From positions 1-43,479 of the forward strand of contig NZ_AUHH01000037.1 of assembly GCF_000423085.1 (NCBI RefSeq): 43,479 nt of DNA, in the 5' to 3' direction. Source of the stretch: Granulicoccus phenolivorans DSM 17626 = NBRC 107789 = JCM 15570. Its GTDB lineage: Bacteria; Actinomycetota; Actinomycetes; Propionibacteriales; Propionibacteriaceae. The stretch's first letter is position 1; each line of letters opens with the position of its first letter. Made by a program: the position numbers and the translations under genes. This document shows, piece by piece, positions 18,570-26,017 of the stretch. The notes under the pieces were generated by a model. It was given only the letters and a program-made list of their open reading frames with translations, ran no database searches and was not told where the DNA came from.

Positions 18570-19685
18570 TCAGGACCGCGGGAAGCGGATGACCGGTTTG
18601 ATGGCGGTGCCGGCGTGGGAGTCGGCGAAGGCCTGGTTGATGTCGGCCAGCTCGTAGAAGGTGATCAGCCGATCGAAGGGGAACTTGCCCTGGCGGTGCA
18701 GATCCACCAGCAGCGGCACCATCTCGGCGGGGACGCTGTCGCCCTCGACCACCCCGTACACGTAGGAGCCCAGCGGGATGGCGGCAACGTCCATGCCCTC
18801 GCCGTTCTGGTTGTAGAACCCGAGCAGGCCGAGCCGGCCGCCGCGGCGCAGGGTGGAGACGGCGGTCTTCGAGATCGTCGCGAGGCCGGTGGTGTCGACG
18901 GCGATGTCGACCCCGGAGTTGGCCTTGGTCAGTTCGGTGATCTGCTCGCCGAGGTCGGGCGCGGCACCGTTGATCGTGTGGGTCGCGCCCAGTTCGCGGG
19001 CCAGAGCCAGTCGGTCCTCGTTCAGGTCCACCGCGATGATGGTGCTGCAGCCCAGGGCCTTGGCCATCATCAGAGCGCCGAAGCCGACGCCACCGATGCC
19101 GTAGACCACGCAGATATCGCCCTCATCGGGCTTGAGGACGTTGCGGACGGTGCCGGCGCCGGTCATCAGGCCGCAGCCGAGGGGGCCGACGATGTCCAGG
19201 TCGACGTCGTCGTCGAGCTTGACCACGTTGGACCGGTGCGCCAGCGACATGGTGGCGAACGAGGACTGGGCGAAGAAGTGCCCGCTGATCGGGGTGTCGC
19301 CGTCGAAGAGGGTCGGCGTACCGTCGCCGGGTCGGACCCCGAAGAAGTTGTACGGATAGAACTCGTCGCAGTACGCCGGGTGGCCCTGGCTGCACTCGCG
19401 GCACTTCCCGCACGAGCCGAAGGACAACGCGACCTTGTCGCCGGGCCGGACGTGGGTGATGTTGGCGCCGACGGCCTCCACCACGCCGGCGCCCTCGTGC
19501 CCGAGGACGGCGGGGAAGGGCGGCGGAAACGCGTCCACCTGGAGGACGGTCGCGTCGGTGTGGCAGACGCCGACGGCGTGGATGCGGACCAACACATCGT
19601 CGGGCCCGGGGTCGTCCAGACGAAGTTCCTTGACCTCGAGTGGGGTGTTCTTGGCAACTGCGACAGCTGCGGATACTACCGGCAT
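18570..19685 (-). CDS. zinc-dependent alcohol dehydrogenase, aryl/terpenyl-alcohol type
   Basis: The product has 371 residues and belongs to the MDR superfamily. Catalytic zinc ligands are C41 (GVCHTD) and H62-E63 (GHEGAG). The structural zinc is held by C92, C95, C98 and C106 (SCGKCRECSQGHPAYC). The Rossmann motif is GIGGVGFGALM, near residue 195. The length and the block around YPYNFFG fit NAD-dependent benzyl-, geraniol- or similar alcohol dehydrogenases. ATG 19685 has GGGAG 6 nt upstream; a longer in-frame start is rejected because the family begins at this methionine. It is the first gene of the operon, behind a cluster of GGTAT/ATACC inverted repeats. Confidence 0.93.
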   Translation of the reverse strand: MPVVSAAVAVAKNTPLEVKELRLDDPGPDDVLVRIHAVGVCHTDATVLQVDAFPPPFPAVLGHEGAGVVEAVGANITHVRPGDKVALSFGSCGKCRECSQGHPAYCDEFYPYNFFGVRPGDGTPTLFDGDTPISGHFFAQSSFATMSLAHRSNVVKLDDDVDLDIVGPLGCGLMTGAGTVRNVLKPDEGDICVVYGIGGVGFGALMMAKALGCSTIIAVDLNEDRLALARELGATHTINGAAPDLGEQITELTKANSGVDIAVDTTGLATISKTAVSTLRRGGRLGLLGFYNQNGEGMDVAAIPLGSYVYGVVEGDSVPAEMVPLLVDLHRQGKFPFDRLITFYELADINQAFADSHAGTAIKPVIRFPRS

Positions 19686-19706
19686 ACAGGCTCCCTTGCC
19701 TTCCGG

Positions 19707-19732
19707 AATACTGGGTATTGCTTCAACATACC
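19707..19732. promoter_or_regulatory. candidate operator upstream of the ADH-ALDH-P450 operon
   Basis: A perfect dyad AATAC-TGG-GTATT (19707-19719) shares its right arm with a second dyad GGTAT-N9-ATACC (19714-19732). This gives three half-sites of one motif, 22-46 bp before the first start codon. That arrangement is typical for a repressor or activator site, and no regulator gene is adjacent. Confidence 0.5.
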
Positions 19733-19908
19733 GGCACCAGTGGAGTGCAGACAAGGGGTCGGCCAGGAGTCTGGAGCACCCGGCGCCCGTGCGGGGCCAT
19801 CACAATTGTGGGGCGGATCGCGAAATATCGATAGTTGCCCACGGGTGGGACGGAATGATCGGGTCTGCTCGCACGGTTCGTTCCGACCGCGGGATCAGTC
19901 GAGCAGGG

Positions 19909-21582
19909 TCAGTTGCACTTCTGCGTGGACCCGACCGGGCCGCCGAATTCCTTGCCGTCGAACACGTACTTCTTGACCATCTCGTAGTACGGCTTGTTCC
20001 GGGCCTGGTCGTACGGATTGTCATGGGCGCACCGCGCCACGTAGTAGCCGACCGCGTCGGCGAAGGTCTCGGTGCTGTCCCGGGCGCCGTACGCGCTGAT
20101 CGGTCCGACCTCGCGGAACAACTGCTGGTTGCGCTGCCAGTACTCCGGGTTCTGGAACCGGTCGGAGTTGAAGGAGTGCGCCATCTCGTGGATGATCAGC
20201 CGCACCAGGCGGCCCCGGTCGGTGCCCTCGGCGTACCCTTCGCGAAACTTGACGAAGTCCAGGCTGAGTGTGTTCGGCTTGGTCAGGCCGTAGTCGCCCC
20301 AGGCCCACGAGGCGATCGGGTCGCTGCTCACGGTGAGCCTGCCCCCGTTTCCGGTCCGGACCCGGTCCAGGTACCCGGTGCAGTCGACGGCGTCCAGGGT
20401 GTCGCCGAACAACTTGACGACCTCCCGGTTGCGGGAGTCGGTCCAGCCGCTGCCGGTCAGTTCCATGTCCCACTTCTGGGAGATCTGCCGGACGTACTCG
20501 CTCTGGGACGTCTTGGAGCGGTCCCAGGTCAGGTCGGCCGGGCAGGCCGGGGCGGGGATTCCGGTGACCGGCGCGATCGGCGCGAGTTCCTGGGCCTGGC
20601 TCGGGGGCGGTGCCGGCTGGCTCGTTGACTCCGCCGGTGCCGGTGCCGTGGTTTCGGGCTCGCTGGGCTGCGGGGTCGCCGTGGTGATGGGGGCCGGCTG
20701 GTACGGGGCACCCCCGCCGGGCGCGGCGGCGGTGTCCGCGGGCGAGGCGGACAGTTGGGGAATCAGCAGCGCCGCCAGGACGCCGGCCACCACGAATCCG
20801 CTGACCCCCGCCACGGTGGTCCGGCGGCGGCCGGCGGTTCGGCCCAGCCCGGCCGCGGCCCGAGCGGGCAGGGCGGCTCGATGCTTTCCGCGCGGGGCCT
20901 CGGATGCCTCGGCGTGCCGGGGACCCGGCGAGTCGGCGGTCGGTTCGGCGCCGGTCGGTTCGGCGAGGAAAGCCTCCGGGGTGGGGTCGGGCTCGCGGAC
21001 CACGTGGCGCGCGCTCTCGGTGATCCGCGGGGGGCGTGCCCACTGCGGCGCCGGGGCGGTCGGCTCGGGAGTGTTCTCCCAGAAGTCCGTACGCGCCCAG
21101 AAGTCGTCCACCGGGAGGTCGGCGTTCGGCCGGTCGGCAATCGTGGGGCCGGTCGGCCGGGCGGGCAGCGGCGCGGGAGACGGGGCCGCCCAGGGCGACT
21201 CGGCCGCCGGGCTCGCCGGCGCGGTGTCCTCGGGCGGGTCCGGGTCGGCCCGGGAGGTGTCGAACGCCGGTTCATCGGCCCAGCCGAGCGAGCGACGGGC
21301 GCCGGGTTCGGCGTACTCCGCGTCGGGATCGGCGTACTCCGCGTCGGGATCGGGAGGTGCCGGGTCCGTGGTGGGGGACAGGGGCTGGGCCGCAGCGTGC
21401 TGGGCGACCTCCACCGGCTCGGTCCAGCGGTGTCCGGCCGCGATCTCCGGCGCGGGCGCCTGCCGGGCGGCATGGTCCTCGCGCCGGGTCAACCAGGTGG
21501 TGTACGAGGGGATCGCATCGGGTGCGGAGTCGGTCGCCCGGGTCCGGGGGCCTTCCTGCCCGCGCTGACCCGATGCCGACAT
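19909..21582 (-). CDS. membrane-anchored zinc metallopeptidase with long disordered cytoplasmic tail
   Basis: The product has 557 residues. Residues 1-250 are acidic, Pro/Ala-rich and likely disordered, with a perfect 7-residue tandem repeat (PDAEYAD). A single membrane segment at about 256-276 follows Arg-rich residues, so the C-terminus should be outside. A Pro/Thr linker runs to about 340, then an extracellular domain with the zincin motif HEMAH at 465-469. A downstream Glu (E505) in TETFADAVGYY is a plausible third zinc ligand of gluzincin type. Three or four cysteines in the outer domain may pair. No exact family was recognised. The stop is followed by the empty region before the ADH gene. 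Substrate and role are unknown; the cell wall or surface proteins are possible targets. Confidence 0.75.
   Translation of the reverse strand: MSASGQRGQEGPRTRATDSAPDAIPSYTTWLTRREDHAARQAPAPEIAAGHRWTEPVEVAQHAAAQPLSPTTDPAPPDPDAEYADPDAEYAEPGARRSLGWADEPAFDTSRADPDPPEDTAPASPAAESPWAAPSPAPLPARPTGPTIADRPNADLPVDDFWARTDFWENTPEPTAPAPQWARPPRITESARHVVREPDPTPEAFLAEPTGAEPTADSPGPRHAEASEAPRGKHRAALPARAAAGLGRTAGRRRTTVAGVSGFVVAGVLAALLIPQLSASPADTAAAPGGGAPYQPAPITTATPQPSEPETTAPAPAESTSQPAPPPSQAQELAPIAPVTGIPAPACPADLTWDRSKTSQSEYVRQISQKWDMELTGSGWTDSRNREVVKLFGDTLDAVDCTGYLDRVRTGNGGRLTVSSDPIASWAWGDYGLTKPNTLSLDFVKFREGYAEGTDRGRLVRLIIHEMAHSFNSDRFQNPEYWQRNQQLFREVGPISAYGARDSTETFADAVGYYVARCAHDNPYDQARNKPYYEMVKKYVFDGKEFGGPVGSTQKCN
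21310..21351 (-). repeat. 21-bp perfect tandem duplication inside the metallopeptidase gene
   Basis: Two identical 21-mers (21310-21330 and 21331-21351) encode the duplicated PDAEYAD-type heptapeptide in the disordered tail. The unit keeps the reading frame. Confidence 0.9.
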
Positions 21583-21820
21583 TGTGTACCCCTTCGGTTG
21601 ACTGGCAGAACATTGTGGGTCTGCCGAAATCCAGAGGTCAGCCTAGGTCGCGGTTGCAGCTACCTCCAACTCGCCGTTTCGTCTCCGCCGGCTCGTGTGA
21701 CAGCGTGTCGCGCGTGGATGTCCTACCCCGCAAGGCGTTATGAGCAGGCCTCTCAGAATTGCGACACAGAGTTGCTGTTTCGGACAGGATTGTTCCGGCG
21801 CGCTGCCGCGCCGGATGCCC

Positions 21821-23092
21821 TCAGGGCGTGGCGGACCAGCGCTGGTTCGTGGTGCCTGCGCAGTCCCACAGTTGCAACTGGGCGCCGTTGCGATTGGACC
21901 AATCGGCGACGTCGAGGCACTGTCCGGAGTCGAGATTGACCAGGGCATGCGTCGCGCCGTCGTACCCGAAGCGCTGGGCCGAGGCGCCGGTGCAGTCGGT
22001 CATCCCGAGCGGGCTGCCCCGGCGGGCGGTCCCGTCCAGCGGCGCCAGGCACAGCCCCAGGGCGCGCAGGGTCCGGTCCTCGGCCAGTGTCCAGCGCTGA
22101 CTGTCCACCTCCAGGCAGTCCCAGATGTGCGCCCGCGCCCCGACGGTGGCAGACCCGCCCTGGACGTCGAGGCAGCGGCCGGTGTAGCCCAGCAGGTGGC
22201 TGGTTTCCCCGACGGTGACCGCGGCGCTGCGCGAGGCGGCTCCCGGCTGGTCGTACACGCGTACGTAGTCCACCAGCATGCGCGCCGGGAGCGCCTTTTC
22301 GTCGGGCGGGCCGGGCCAGTCGCCGCCCACGGCCAGATTGAGCAGCAGGAAGTAGGGCTTGTCGAAGACCCACTGCTGGTCGGTGGTCAGGTCGCCGCGG
22401 CGCAGGACGCCGTACGGCTCGTCGTCGACCGACCAGATCAACTGGTCGGCAGTCCAGTCCACGGCGTAGGTGTGGAAGCCCTCGGCCAGGGGTCGGTCGC
22501 CGTGGTGGTCGAAGTTGATCGAGGCGGTTCGGGAGAAACCGGGGCCGTGCGCGCTGCCCCGGGCCATCCGCGGCTGGTCGCCGACATGTTCCATCACGTC
22601 GATCTCGCCGCTGGCCGGCCACGGATGCACCACGATGTCGTCGCCCAGCATCCACATCGCCGGCCACAGTCCGGCGCCGTGGGGGACCTGGATCCGGGCC
22701 TCCACCCGTCCGTACTGCTGGCCGAAGGTGCCGGCGGTCTTCAGTCGGGCGGAGGTGAATCGACAGGGGTCGTGGTAGCAGGCCAGCCCGGCGGCGTCGG
22801 CCCGGGCCTCGATCACCAGATTCCCGGCACCGTCGAGCGCGGCGTTGGTGCCGCCGGCGGTGTAGTACTGCAACTCGTTGTTGCCCCAGCCGTTGCCGCC
22901 CACATCGTTGACCCATTTGGTCGGGTCCGGGGGTGTCCCGGCCGGTCCGTCGAACTCATCGCTCCACGCCAGCGCCCCGACACCCGGTCGGTCGATCTTT
23001 TTCGGCACTGTGACATTCCACACAATCCCCGCAACTATTAGTACAATAATGAGGGTGCCTAATATGACGAGAAGGTTACGTGTTCGACTCAT
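21821..23092 (-). CDS. membrane-anchored GH16 beta-glucanase with C-terminal ricin-type lectin domain
   Basis: The product has 423 residues. A signal anchor (6-27) is followed by a GH16 domain (about 38-282) with the ExDxxE catalytic motif E163-I-D165-V-M-E168. The bulged ExDxxE form is that of laminarinase-like (beta-1,3 or mixed-linkage) GH16 enzymes. A ricin B/CBM13 beta-trefoil follows (about 290-423), with QxW-type repeats at QRW (332-334), QRF (373-375) and QRW (417-419) and paired cysteines. The start is ATG 23092, because the membrane segment begins right after it; an extension upstream is possible but lacks support. It is divergent from the GT2 synthase gene, with 400-480 bp between starts, and probably trims or edits the polymer made by that locus. 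Confidence 0.9.
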   Translation of the reverse strand: MSRTRNLLVILGTLIIVLIVAGIVWNVTVPKKIDRPGVGALAWSDEFDGPAGTPPDPTKWVNDVGGNGWGNNELQYYTAGGTNAALDGAGNLVIEARADAAGLACYHDPCRFTSARLKTAGTFGQQYGRVEARIQVPHGAGLWPAMWMLGDDIVVHPWPASGEIDVMEHVGDQPRMARGSAHGPGFSRTASINFDHHGDRPLAEGFHTYAVDWTADQLIWSVDDEPYGVLRRGDLTTDQQWVFDKPYFLLLNLAVGGDWPGPPDEKALPARMLVDYVRVYDQPGAASRSAAVTVGETSHLLGYTGRCLDVQGGSATVGARAHIWDCLEVDSQRWTLAEDRTLRALGLCLAPLDGTARRGSPLGMTDCTGASAQRFGYDGATHALVNLDSGQCLDVADWSNRNGAQLQLWDCAGTTNQRWSATP

Positions 23093-23492
23093 GGATCCAT
23101 CCGTACCGGTGGGGTGGGGTCTGTCCGAGCCAGTATGGGCCCCAGTGATGATCCGGATTCTATGACCGTTCCGCGCTCGCGGACGATTCGCCGGCATCGG
23201 GCCATCCGGCGCTGTCGGCGCAGAGATGTGAGAGCTTCTCATAACCCCCAGTGCGAGCCTGGATGTCCTATTTTTATGGGACGAGAATCGTCGGGAGAAT
23301 TGGCAAATCTCTCATTTCCACAGTTTGTGCTCAAAAAATGTTCCCACTAATATTTTGATCATAAAGCCTGCATTGCTGCGGGACGACTGAGTGCGAGATG
23401 CAGGTTGCTCGTGGCGCGGGGGCAGGCTTGAACGCTGACTGCACCTGTGTTGCGGGCCCCCTGTGCCGGGATCGGAAAGCTGAGGGGGAGCG
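23093..23492. other. 400-bp divergent control region of the polysaccharide locus, with an AT-rich core
   Basis: Bases 23230-23370 are clearly richer in A and T than the rest of the window. Small dyads occur at GAGA-GCT-TCTC (about 23231-23241), GTCC-N10-GGAC (23265-23282) and CCTGCAT-N24-ATGCAGG (23367-23404). A long 5' leader for the GT2 transcript is likely. I compared it by eye with the c-di-GMP GEMM pattern and saw no convincing match. No open frame here is supported except the short one at 23493. Confidence 0.5.
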
Positions 23493-23573
23493 ATGAATAC
23501 ACGCCACGTGGCCGCAGGGTCGGGAGAGCGCCGGTGCCGGTTCGGGTACCTGCCGAACGGGGGGCGGCGATGA
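23493..23573 (+). CDS. 26-residue upstream ORF overlapping the GT2 start
   Basis: ATG 23493 follows a strong GAGGGGGAG ribosome site. The frame stops at TGA 23571-23573, which overlaps the ATG of the synthase gene (ATGA). The peptide is basic and Gly/Arg-rich (ends NGGRR) with no known domain. The layout is typical of translational coupling or of a leader peptide that gates the main gene. Whether it is translated is untested; the start context is better than that of the synthase itself. Confidence 0.5.
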   Translation: MNTRHVAAGSGERRCRFGYLPNGGRR

Positions 23574-25477
23574 GTGCGCGCCGCCTGTTCCTGGTCCGCG
23601 TGATTGCCCTGGCGGTGGTCGCCTTCGGGTTGACCTACATCGCCTGGCGCTGGAGCAACACCATTGCCTGGGCCGCCTGGTGGATTGCCGTCCCGCTGGC
23701 CCTGGCCGAGACGTACAGCCTGTCGGAGTCGATTCTCTACAGCCTGACCATGTGGAACTCCAAGCGCCGTCCCGCGCCGCCGCCGGCCCGCCCGGGGCGG
23801 ACGGTGGATGTGTTCATCACCACCTACAACGAACCCCTCGAACTGGTTATGAAGACCGCGCTGGCGGCTCGGGAGATGACCTACCCGCACAAGACCTGGA
23901 TCCTCGATGACGGGAACCGGCAGGAGTTCCGCCGGGCCGCCGCCGCAGCCGGGGTGGGGTACATCGTTCGCGGCCAGGAGTGGGAAGGGCGTCCGCGGTT
24001 CGCCAAGGCCGGGAACGTGAACAACGCGCTCTCGCGGACCGACGGTGACTTCATCGCGATCCTGGACGCCGACCAGATGCCCGAGCCGCAGTTCCTCGAC
24101 CGGGTCCTGGGCTACTTCGACGACGCGGATGTGGCGCTGGTCCAGACCCCGCAGAAGTTCTGGAACGTCGCCAAGGGGGATCCCCTCGGCAGCGAGGCGG
24201 AACTGTTCTACGGTCCGATTCAGCAGGGCAAGGACGGCTGGGACGCGGCGTTCTTCTGCGGCTCCAATGCCGTGCTGCGCCGGGAGGCGCTGATGTCGCT
24301 GGGGCTCAGCCGCTATACCCGCGCCGCGATCGGGCGTACTCGGCAGGCGTTGCGGCATGCCCGCGGCCGGCTGGAGAACCTGATGAGCGAGTCCGGGATG
24401 CGTGAGCCGGCCCGGGTTCCGTTGCTGGAGGATGCCCTGGCCGCGATCGATCGGGCCGAGGCGCAACTGCGCCAGCAGGTGGTGCTGACCGAAGTCACCT
24501 ATGCCCTGCGCGAGGACTTCCGGGCGATCACCTACCGCGACCCCGCCCTGGTGCAGGACCTGATTCCCGAACTCGACGAGATCCTCGAGGAGGTCGACGT
24601 CGCGCGGACCGATCAGGCCATCGCGATCCACCCGCTGGACACCACCACGATCACCGAGGACATGGCCACCGCGATGCACCTGCACGCGATGGGCTGGACC
24701 ACCGTCTACCACCACGAGGTCCTGGTGCACGGCCTGGCTCCCGAGGACGTGCAGACCATGCTGTCGCAGCGGCAGCGCTGGGCCGCGGGGTCGATGCAGG
24801 TGTTCTTCAAGGACAACCCGATGTTCGTCTCCGGTCTGGGGCTGGGCCAGCGCCTGATGTACCTCGGCACGATGACCAGCTACCTGAACGGGTTTGCCGC
24901 CATCGTCTACATCGCGGCGCCGATCATTTTCCTGCTGCTCGGCGTCTTCCCGCTCCGGGCGCAACCCACCACCTTCTTCCTGCTGTTCATTCCCTTCTTC
25001 TTCAGTTGCCAGTTGCTGTTCCAGGTCTCGGCCAATGGCTCCGGCGGGCTGTGGCGGGGTCAGCAGATGTCGTTCGCGCTGTTCCCGACCTGGATCCTGG
25101 CGACGCTGTCCGGCGCGGCGGCGACCTTCCTGGGCAAGCACCTGAAGTTCTCGGTGACCTCGAAGGACGGCGGTGCCGCCACCACCGGCTACCGCTACGT
25201 CCGGATCCAGCTGTTCGTGATGGGGCTGCTGGTGGTCGCCGCGGCGATCGGCATCGTCCGGGCAGCGACCGGGCTGGCGCCGCTGTGGCCGACCCTGATC
25301 ACCCTGGCCTGGGTGGCGGTGGATCTGGCCCTGCTCGGGGTGGTGATCGGCGCTGCCCGTGCCGCCGGCTCCAGCAGTCCCGAGGAGCCGCAGCTCTATG
25401 CCCCCGGGGAACTCGCGTACGTGCTGGATCGTGCCGAGTCCTCGACCGACCAGCCCGCCCGCGTCACCCTCGCGTAA
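23570..25477 (+). CDS. cellulose-synthase-like family 2 glycosyltransferase, no PilZ domain
   Basis: The product has 635 residues and is a polytopic processive beta-glycan synthase of the BcsA/CesA type. Two membrane segments (about 6-24 and 32-57) precede the GT domain. Its motifs are D113-D114 (DDGNR), DAD at 166-168, FFCGSNAVLRREA, TED at 362-364 and QRQRW at 400-404. Several membrane segments follow (about 430-480, 503-521, 545-565, 573-595). The tail (596-635) is short and has no PilZ domain. Residues 242-361 between the acceptor motif and TED are an extra, mostly charged helical stretch; BcsA has about 100 residues between DxD and TED and this protein about 196. The first gene of synthase-STAS-GH26. 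The product could be cellulose, a mixed-linkage glucan or a mannan; the sequence alone does not decide. Confidence 0.93.
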   Translation: MSARRLFLVRVIALAVVAFGLTYIAWRWSNTIAWAAWWIAVPLALAETYSLSESILYSLTMWNSKRRPAPPPARPGRTVDVFITTYNEPLELVMKTALAAREMTYPHKTWILDDGNRQEFRRAAAAAGVGYIVRGQEWEGRPRFAKAGNVNNALSRTDGDFIAILDADQMPEPQFLDRVLGYFDDADVALVQTPQKFWNVAKGDPLGSEAELFYGPIQQGKDGWDAAFFCGSNAVLRREALMSLGLSRYTRAAIGRTRQALRHARGRLENLMSESGMREPARVPLLEDALAAIDRAEAQLRQQVVLTEVTYALREDFRAITYRDPALVQDLIPELDEILEEVDVARTDQAIAIHPLDTTTITEDMATAMHLHAMGWTTVYHHEVLVHGLAPEDVQTMLSQRQRWAAGSMQVFFKDNPMFVSGLGLGQRLMYLGTMTSYLNGFAAIVYIAAPIIFLLLGVFPLRAQPTTFFLLFIPFFFSCQLLFQVSANGSGGLWRGQQMSFALFPTWILATLSGAAATFLGKHLKFSVTSKDGGAATTGYRYVRIQLFVMGLLVVAAAIGIVRAATGLAPLWPTLITLAWVAVDLALLGVVIGAARAAGSSSPEEPQLYAPGELAYVLDRAESSTDQPARVTLA

Positions 25478-25503
25478 TCCGCCCGAACCGACCAGGAGTC
25501 CTC

Positions 25504-26016
25504 ATGTCTGTGCACACCCCACGCGCCGCGTCGCCCCTGCCCACCCGGCTGGCCCATTCCGCCGCCCCGGCCCATCCCGCCCGGGCCCACAGCGTCCCCG
25601 CCGGCCCCGCTGCGGACGAGGCGCCGACCGTGGTGCTCCCGGCCGGTCCGCGGATCATCGACCTGGTCGCCGCGCCGACCCTGGACGCCAGCAGTGCCCT
25701 GCACCTGCGGGAGGCGCTCGTGGACCATCTCAGCGATGGACCCTGCCTCGTTCTGGTCGACGTCGGTCACGTCCGTCACGTCCTGCCGTCCGGGCTGGTC
25801 GGGACCCTGGAACTGCTCCGCCTGACCCGTCGCACCGGCGGCGACTTCCGGCTCTACGGCACCTCCGAGGCCGTCCGGCAGGCGAGCGTCTCCACCGACC
25901 TGGGCATGATCGCCCGCTGCTATGCCACCCGGGAGCAGGCGGAGCTCGGCCGCGCCGAGCGGATGATCCAGCCGGCCCCGCGGCGCCGGTTGGCCACGCT
26001 GTTCGGCAGGCGGTGA
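25504..26016 (+). CDS. STAS-domain protein (anti-sigma-factor antagonist-like)
   Basis: The product has 170 residues. A 45-residue Ala/Pro-rich N-terminus precedes a STAS domain (about 46-145). The core strand CLVLVDVGHVRHVLPSGLVG ends at the site that in SpoIIAA-type proteins carries the phosphorylated Ser; here S96 is kept, but the usual DSS becomes LPS. A C-terminal basic tail (RRRLATLFGRR) follows. STAS domains regulate partners by binding, often switched by a kinase; no kinase or sigma factor gene is adjacent. Position between synthase and GH26, with AGGAG before ATG 25504 and a 1-nt gap to the next gene, suggests that it controls polysaccharide production or the activity of the membrane complex. 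Confidence 0.88.
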   Translation: MSVHTPRAASPLPTRLAHSAAPAHPARAHSVPAGPAADEAPTVVLPAGPRIIDLVAAPTLDASSALHLREALVDHLSDGPCLVLVDVGHVRHVLPSGLVGTLELLRLTRRTGGDFRLYGTSEAVRQASVSTDLGMIARCYATREQAELGRAERMIQPAPRRRLATLFGRR

Positions 26017-26017
26017 C

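Noticed and set aside
25006-25503. A longer STAS protein starting at 25006 inside the synthase gene.
   Set aside because: The extension is an out-of-frame reading of the synthase. ATG 25504 has its own AGGAG site.
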